Source: an uncultured Fretibacterium sp. (lineage in GTDB: Bacteria; Synergistota; Synergistia; Synergistales; Aminobacteriaceae). Taken from it: a stretch of DNA of 10,757 nt. Positions 7,096 through 10,757 of the stretch are shown here, one piece after another. How positions within the stretch are numbered: the stretch's first letter is position 1; each line of letters begins with the position of its first letter. Under the pieces are notes generated by a model that saw only the letters and a list, made by a program, of their open reading frames with translations, was not told the origin of the DNA and did no database searches. Location of the stretch: NCBI GenBank assembly GCA_937915755.1, contig CALGGR010000266.1:1-10757 (forward strand). Direction: 5' to 3'. The position numbers were made by a program, and so were the translations under genes.

Positions 7096-7601
7096 GTTAA
7101 ATCACCATTTCTCAATCCTTCTAAGGTCTTTATTTCATCTTCTGAAAGGTCCGTTATATGTATCATGCTATCTAACGAATAGTAGCGGATTACACGGCCG
7201 TCTTTCGTTTGTTCTTCAAGAGGGTATACTTTGCGCTCTGTTTTATGAATTTCGTCTAACTTGTGAAGAAAGTTGCCGTAAATACTTCTTTCTGCGGTAT
7301 CCACAAAGAATATAAACATCTTCATGTTATGTTCATCTGTGAACTTCTTGTAGGCTTCATAACTTCTGCTGTCAAACCCTGTATCAGGATATTTGCGCCT
7401 GCGTGGTTTTGTTTTTACCTCAGCGGCTATTACTCCTTTATCATTTCTGAATATGAAGTAATCAACTAAATGTGCTCTATCAGTTACAGCCTTATAGCAA
7501 ATATATTTTTTACTCTCAACGAAACTCCGCACAAGTTCCTCGCCATAATCGCCTATTTTTACTTCAGGTTTATCATGCCACATTGAATTTCCCTGTGTCA
7601 T
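7092..7601 (-). CDS. PD-(D/E)XK nuclease-like protein
   Basis: About 169 residues from the preferred start ATG 7601-7599, which has GGGAGG at 7616-7611 nine bases upstream; ATG 7583 and ATG 7625 are alternatives. The N-terminal part has G-D-Y-G-E-E-L-V near residues 17-24, then H-L-V-D-Y-F-I-F near 44-51 and G-V-I-A-A-E-V-K-T-K near 56-65. Glu21 or Glu22, Asp47, Glu61 and Lys63 fit the E...D...ExK core of the restriction-endonuclease-like fold, so DNA cleavage is plausible. The first codons overlap the end of the methyltransferase gene, and the last base pairs overlap the protease start, so it is embedded in the operon. Target and role (DNA processing, resolvase-like, or host DNA attack) are not evident. 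Confidence 0.7.
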   Translation of the reverse strand: MTQGNSMWHDKPEVKIGDYGEELVRSFVESKKYICYKAVTDRAHLVDYFIFRNDKGVIAAEVKTKPRRRKYPDTGFDSRSYEAYKKFTDEHNMKMFIFFVDTAERSIYGNFLHKLDEIHKTERKVYPLEEQTKDGRVIRYYSLDSMIHITDLSEDEIKTLEGLRNGDLT

Positions 7602-8670
7602 TCCCGAACACCTCCCAGCCATCACGCTGTGTCCTGCTGAAGTAATCCAGCTTCCGGCCTGTGCATAGACTGTTCACCATTTCATAAAATGCTTCAGGTT
7701 TGCGGCTATGTTCCCTGCGTTGTTCTGAAATTATGTCCTCCAGATTATGAACGTCCTTAAAAATCGGTCTGCCCTTAATTCCAACGAGGCAAAACTCACA
7801 GCGCATACGGAATAGATTACCCATCCCCATGACCTGTTTATCCCAAACGAGCATATTGCGGTAAGTAAAGCCCCATGTATCCATCAAATCCTTAGCGTCC
7901 CACAAGAATTTATGTGTAGTCCAAAGGAATAACACGCAATCATCATCTGCCGGGAGCACTAACGCTTTCAGTTGTTCTTGCGTCATTTCAGGATAAGGAT
8001 TAGCACAGCGTCTACCTGCAGCGTCATATCCTGTCCCATAAGCCCACGGCGGGTCTATCACGATAACGTTAAACAACCCCTCAGGCTGAATTAAGGGCTT
8101 CTGTTCAATCTCTTCTATTTGCTGTTGAAGTTCCGCCTTACGTTTCTCATTCTTTATCATATTCAGCACCAATGAACGCGATACTATATCGTCATTCTCA
8201 CGGGCTTCCTGTTTCGCCTGTTCTACTATTTCGGGGTGCAAGGCTAACTGTTGAAATCTCTCCACCTGCTTCGGTGTAAATCCGGCTTCTCTTATCACAG
8301 AGGTTTTTGGCTTGCTTAAAATAAGTGGTATTTTGTCCTTTTCTGGGGCTGTGGTCTCCGTTTTGCCAAAATCGACACCGCTGTCGGTTTTGCCATTTGT
8401 GTACTGATTACCATGATTGCCTCCGGACGCTTTTACTACACTTTGCATTAACTGCCCTATTCGCACCTCTGCGTCTAGTACTGCTTCACTTATTGCTTGC
8501 GCTTCTTTCAGCTTTTGTTCTCGTACTGCCTGTGCTAAACCTACTTTCTCTATTGCTCGGATTTCAGCTCTCACTGCTACTAACTTCTCACGCCCTACTA
8601 ATACAAAACGGCTTAAATCCTCAAACGTCGTTGGTAATTCGTATCCTTGCCTGATTGCTACTTCATTCAT
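7573..8670 (-). CDS. MT-A70 family DNA adenine-N6 methyltransferase
   Basis: A 365-residue protein likely to transfer methyl from S-adenosylmethionine to adenine N6 in DNA. I chose ATG 8670 (M-N-E-V-A-I-R-Q) because AGGAGG at 8682-8677 is six bases upstream; an in-frame ATG at 8712 lies within the terminator hairpin. Residues about 20-190 are a helical N-terminal region with a Gly/Asn-rich linker (S-G-G-N-H-G-N-Q) near 82-89. The catalytic domain follows: V-I-V-I-D-P-P-W near 202-209 holds the DPPW motif, V-L-F-L-W near 246-250, R-E-H-S-R-K-P-E near 319-326 and L-D-Y-F-S-R...G-W-E-V-F-G-N-D near 341-358. All key motifs look intact. Possible roles are protecting phage DNA from host restriction or pairing with the overlapping nuclease gene. 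Confidence 0.92.
   Translation of the reverse strand: MNEVAIRQGYELPTTFEDLSRFVLVGREKLVAVRAEIRAIEKVGLAQAVREQKLKEAQAISEAVLDAEVRIGQLMQSVVKASGGNHGNQYTNGKTDSGVDFGKTETTAPEKDKIPLILSKPKTSVIREAGFTPKQVERFQQLALHPEIVEQAKQEARENDDIVSRSLVLNMIKNEKRKAELQQQIEEIEQKPLIQPEGLFNVIVIDPPWAYGTGYDAAGRRCANPYPEMTQEQLKALVLPADDDCVLFLWTTHKFLWDAKDLMDTWGFTYRNMLVWDKQVMGMGNLFRMRCEFCLVGIKGRPIFKDVHNLEDIISEQRREHSRKPEAFYEMVNSLCTGRKLDYFSRTQRDGWEVFGNDTGKFNVA
7611..7616 (-). promoter_or_regulatory. Ribosome binding site choosing the nuclease start
   Basis: Minus strand GGGAGG, nine bases before ATG 7601. It lies inside the 3' end of the methyltransferase gene and favours this start over ATG 7625, which precedes it. Confidence 0.6.
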
Positions 8671-8705
8671 TTGTGTCCTCCTGTTCTCACTCCTGAAAAT
8701 AACAA

Positions 8706-8741
8706 AAAGCACGAGGAACAGGAGTGGAAACCCCGTGCTTT
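8706..8741 (-). terminator. Terminator-like hairpin before the methyltransferase gene
   Basis: Minus strand AAAGCACG (8741-8734) pairs with CGTGCTTT (8713-8706); two further G-C pairs are possible around a bulge. The stem is followed by a TTTTTGTTATTTT-like run toward the methyltransferase gene. It looks like a rho-independent terminator for transcripts from the accessory block. No T-run follows on the plus strand, so the direction is clear. Confidence 0.65.
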
Positions 8742-8790
8742 ATTCCGGTTCACGGCATAAGAAAAGGACAGGCCGGAATAACCTGTCCTT
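8741..8790 (-). ncRNA. Possible H-type RNA pseudoknot or nested hairpins
   Basis: On the minus strand, AAGGACAGG (8790-8782) pairs with CCTGTCCTT (8772-8764), nine pairs. Inside its loop TATTCCGG (8780-8773) can pair with CCGGAATA (8748-8741), eight pairs. The two stems interleave in the order of an H-type pseudoknot with loops of 1, 0 and 15 bases. Alternatively the first hairpin alone, followed by TTCTT, acts as a weak terminator. The whole block abuts the next hairpin at 8741. Confidence 0.5.
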
Positions 8791-8826
8791 CACGCTTGCA
8801 ATCGTGTTCTTACGCTTCTAAATAGC

Positions 8827-9108
8827 TTAAATTGATATACCGCTTACTGATACTAGCGAAATTGCTCCGCTTGATGATACGTTGATTACCATCTTCACAA
8901 GCCGCTTTTCGGCATTTTGCGTCATTAGCGTCTGCACGGCTAATATACAGTAATTGACACCGTTCACTATCTGCGAGCCTACATACAACACGGGCTGATA
9001 CTCTGCTCCTACTAATCCTCCCGTTATCGCTGTAAATGCGCTCTGTGCCTTCTGCGGGAGATTACACGGCTTCATTTCGTCTATGTTCCATCCGCCTAAT
9101 ACTGCCAT
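8827..9108 (-). CDS. Cystatin-like small protein
   Basis: A 93-residue protein with no signal peptide, so presumably cytoplasmic or virion-associated. Residues 5-7 are G-G-W, residues about 17-29 could form the long helix, Y-Q-P-V-L-Y-V lies near 37-43, and residues 46-53 read Q-I-V-N-G-V-N-Y. The early glycine, the QxVxG loop and the following NY match the layout of eukaryotic cystatins, inhibitors of papain-like cysteine proteases, in order and spacing. The second, C-terminal hairpin motif (PW) is not seen. Start ATG 9108 has AGGAGG eight bases upstream. Neighbours are the tRNA-like sequence and the terminator region. The motif match is visible; actual protease inhibition is inference, and a cystatin-like fold used for binding is equally possible. 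Confidence 0.65.
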   Translation of the reverse strand: MAVLGGWNIDEMKPCNLPQKAQSAFTAITGGLVGAEYQPVLYVGSQIVNGVNYCILAVQTLMTQNAEKRLVKMVINVSSSGAISLVSVSGISI

Positions 9109-9142
9109 TGCTTATTCCTCCTAAAATTCTTTCTCGTTTTGT

Positions 9143-9210
9143 CGCCAGAGGCAGGCTTCGAACCTGCAATCTGCTTTTTATGCCGCTCTCACCAGTTGAG
9201 CTACTCCGGC
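9143..9210 (-). tRNA. tRNA-like sequence with truncated anticodon arm (possible pseudo-tRNA)
   Basis: On the minus strand: acceptor GCCGGAG (9210-9204) pairs with CTCTGGC (9150-9144) over seven pairs. TA at positions 8-9 is followed by D-stem GCTC/GAGC (9201-9198 with 9188-9185) with a GG-containing loop. T-stem GCAGG/CCTGC (9167-9151) encloses TTCGAAG. Only 16 bases (9183-9168) lie between base 26 and the T-stem, about six fewer than in normal tRNAs. The best anticodon arm is a two-pair stem GC/GC around ATAAAAA, which would put U at position 33 and AAA as the anticodon. The 3' end reads GACA, with no encoded CCA. Elbow and acceptor parts look intact; decoding is doubtful. Confidence 0.6.
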
Positions 9211-9236
9211 ATGTTTACCAAATTTTAGGCTCGGTT

Positions 9237-9701
9237 TCACTTCTTTCGCTTGATTGTTATTCGGTCTGAATCACGGAGAGATGATTGAATTTCTTTCGTA
9301 GAATTTATATCTATTAAAAAGCTCTTGCCTTCACGCACACTCCCTCTTACGGTGTAAAAGCCTCGTTTATCTGTTGTGCGCATTGGCTGAATAGATTTTA
9401 TTGTTCGGGTTCGCTGTATTACTTCATAATATTCATTATGTGCAGGAACATCACCAGTTCCACCACTATATCCAGCTCTCGGAATATGCACTACTACAAC
9501 AGAACCTACTGGCAATTTGCGTATCTCTTTGAATGCTGGATTTTCCGCGTAAGTTTCTTTCTTTGTATAACGCTTGCCTTCTTCATCACGATATTTACCT
9601 TCAGGGTCTTCAACAAAATCCAAGCTATACGGCGTTGTTGCTTTGTATGTTACCGACCTCTCATACGTCCGGTCTATTCCGCTATGAGATTTCTTCGACA
9701 T
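9237..9701 (-). CDS. Unrecognised basic protein with N-terminal KSHSGIDR tag
   Basis: A 154-residue protein; I do not recognise the family. It starts M-S-K-K-S-H-S-G-I-D-R, with AGGAGG ten bases before ATG 9701. The N-terminal 50 residues are charged and probably disordered. A strand-rich middle follows, with L-P-V-G-S-V-V-V-V-H-I-P-R-A-G-Y near residues 63-78, then basic strands to the end (R-I-T-I-K-R-K-K). The middle part recalls small beta-barrel domains but no catalytic motif stands out. The tag is shared with the next two genes upstream. Confidence 0.72.
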   Translation of the reverse strand: MSKKSHSGIDRTYERSVTYKATTPYSLDFVEDPEGKYRDEEGKRYTKKETYAENPAFKEIRKLPVGSVVVVHIPRAGYSGGTGDVPAHNEYYEVIQRTRTIKSIQPMRTTDKRGFYTVRGSVREGKSFLIDINSTKEIQSSLRDSDRITIKRKK

Positions 9702-9725
9702 TTACCGCTAACCTCCTTTCATTAC

Positions 9726-10259
9726 TCAATACTCCACAGGAGGATATTTCTCGCTTGCTTTTTTGGTTGCAGGGTCAAATACCTTCCCTGCTAAACGATA
9801 CAAATTAGCCTTTGCATATCCTCGTAAAGCTGATGGACTTAGTTCTTCTTCACGAGAACCAAGATACTCTAGTCCCTTGTGTCCCATTGTTGAGCCTACT
9901 TGCCTTTTCTTTTTCATTACATACCCCTTGCCGGGAACATATACGCGCTGTTCTCTGATATATACACGTGAATACTGAATAACTCTTTCTTCATGCCCCA
10001 TACGGCTTCTAGTTTGAAATGAATATGTATAGCCTTCTGGCAGCCTTTTATAGGTTTTATCTAATGCTTCATAATATCTATTTCTTATCTCAGCACTTCC
10101 GCCGTAATTCCAAACACCTTCAGGCATTAGACCTAATTCTGCAATTTTCTTTGTTACTTCGATATTTTTGCTCAATATCTCTTCATCAGTTAAAGGCTTT
10201 TTCTCTTTTGTTCCTTTCTTCCTTGACCTATCAATGCCGCTATTTGACTTTGTCGACAT
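9726..10259 (-). CDS. Unrecognised basic protein with N-terminal KSNSGIDR tag
   Basis: A 177-residue, strongly basic protein of no family I recognise. It opens M-S-T-K-S-N-S-G-I-D-R-S-R-K-K-G, then a lysine-rich stretch, a helical segment near residues 30-42, and several basic Tyr/Arg-rich segments (Y-T-Y-S-F-Q-T-R-S-R, V-Y-I-R-E-Q-R-V-Y). The C terminus is helical and ends K-Y-P-P-V-E-Y. High charge suggests contact with DNA, RNA or packaged nucleic acid, which is inference. AAGGAG lies about 12 bases before ATG 10259, a long spacing. The gene lies 24 bases before the following tagged gene. Confidence 0.72.
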   Translation of the reverse strand: MSTKSNSGIDRSRKKGTKEKKPLTDEEILSKNIEVTKKIAELGLMPEGVWNYGGSAEIRNRYYEALDKTYKRLPEGYTYSFQTRSRMGHEERVIQYSRVYIREQRVYVPGKGYVMKKKRQVGSTMGHKGLEYLGSREEELSPSALRGYAKANLYRLAGKVFDPATKKASEKYPPVEY

Positions 10260-10275
10260 GCCACTACTAAACTCC

Positions 10276-10722
10276 TTATTTTTTCATTTTCTCACGGTCG
10301 CGTTCACGCTCTTCTACAGTTGGAAAATATGGAATACTTCCGGAATACTTCTTCTTTCCAAATTTTCTACTCTGAACTTTTATTTTTACATTTTTAATTC
10401 CACCTTTTTCTTCTTCTTGTTTCCAGCGATAAAATCCAAGCCAATCTCTTAAATCTGTTTTATTAGATAGTTCCTCTCTAAGAGATGTACTAGGAGAAGA
10501 ATGGGCATAGGCTGGAGTTACTATAAATTTTTTTTCACCTTCTTTTTCAATCTTGTAAAAATTGAGAAAAGATCCATCTCTTCCTACGCTAATAAGCTCT
10601 ATATCATCAGCGTTCATTTTCATTAGTGCTTCTACACCAGCAAAAAAATCATAAGTATGTGCCTTATATTTACCCATGCCGTGTCCTGCACGTTCCCTTT
10701 TTATACCGCTATTAGATTTCAT
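10276..10722 (-). CDS. Unrecognised protein with KSNSGIKR tag (N terminus uncertain)
   Basis: A 148-residue protein starting at ATG 10722 (M-K-S-N-S-G-I-K-R-E-R-A-G-H-G). After the tag come a helix-like part with F-F-A-G-V-E-A-L-M near residues 26-34 and a strand region with I-E-L-I-S-V-G-R-D-G-S-F-L-N-F-Y-K-I near 41-58. A Trp-rich part (L-R-D-W-L-G-F-Y-R-W-K-Q) near 90-101 and a lysine/glutamate-rich end follow. The compact 40-100 segment could be a small alpha/beta domain; I cannot name it. The frame remains open upstream to the window edge and reads Y-A-L-R-D-I-G-D-V-N-E, so the real protein may be longer. The ribosome site before ATG 10722 is weak (GGGGA). Confidence 0.65.
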   Translation of the reverse strand: MKSNSGIKRERAGHGMGKYKAHTYDFFAGVEALMKMNADDIELISVGRDGSFLNFYKIEKEGEKKFIVTPAYAHSSPSTSLREELSNKTDLRDWLGFYRWKQEEEKGGIKNVKIKVQSRKFGKKKYSGSIPYFPTVEERERDREKMKK

Positions 10723-10757
10723 TTCATTAACATCCCCAATATCACGTAAAGCATAGA

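Noticed and set aside
8671..8712. N-terminal extension of the methyltransferase to ATG 8712
   Set aside because: It would start in the terminator hairpin without a ribosome site, while ATG 8670 has AGGAGG six bases upstream.
8417..8821. 134-residue plus-strand frame through the methyltransferase start and hairpins
   Set aside because: Antisense to a clear gene, crossing structured intergenic sequence, with cysteine/serine-rich composition typical of a shadow.
9143..9210. Prophage attachment site in a tRNA gene
   Set aside because: The sequence lies between two late genes in the middle of the operon with no integrase nearby and no second copy in the window.
9438..9808. Two overlapping plus-strand frames of 91 and 118 residues
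   Set aside because: Both are antisense to tagged genes that have good ribosome sites and conserved N termini; no plus-strand signals support them.

Overview
The window holds part of the late (virion morphogenesis) operon of a tailed phage or prophage. Every gene I can support lies on the minus strand, so the operon reads from about position 10757 down to 1. The proteins combine families seen in lambda-like and Mu-like phages: a Mu gpI-like protease/scaffold, a lambda gpE-like capsid protein, Gp36/DUF1320 and Mu gpG-type head-tail proteins, a tube protein with no sheath gene beside it, a G/GT chaperone pair and a TP901-type tape measure. This points to a siphovirus. The host cannot be named from these bases. 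Strong AGGAGG-type ribosome binding sites, three TTG starts and moderately AT-rich DNA suit a Bacillota-like or similar anaerobe, but that is only a suggestion.

Layout in transcription order. (1) 10722-8827 is an accessory block. It has three unrecognised basic proteins that share the N-terminal tag K-S-(N/H)-S-G-I-(D/K)-R, then a tRNA-like sequence with a truncated anticodon arm, then a 93-residue protein with cystatin hallmarks (GGW near the N terminus and a QxVxG motif followed by NY). (2) 8790-8706 is a compact structured segment: a possible H-type pseudoknot followed by a terminator-like hairpin and a U-run. (3) 8670-7092 encodes an MT-A70 adenine methyltransferase overlapping a PD-(D/E)XK nuclease-like protein. 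(4) 7095-4134 is the head module: protease/scaffold, a probable decoration protein, the major capsid protein and a Gp36-like connector. (5) 4129-2691 is the neck and tail tube: virion morphogenesis protein, putative tail terminator and tail tube. (6) 2687-2140 carries the tail assembly chaperone gene and its -1 frameshift extension, with slippery heptamer A AAT TTT and a downstream stem-loop. (7) 2131 to the left edge is the tape measure gene, cut by the window, opening with five 28-residue repeats.

The genes from 7625 to 2140 are packed tightly, with ATGA or TTGA stop/start overlaps and short gaps, so translation is probably coupled. The most original content is the accessory block (shared tag, anticodon-defective tRNA-like RNA, cystatin-like protein) and the well-formed frameshift signal in the chaperone gene.
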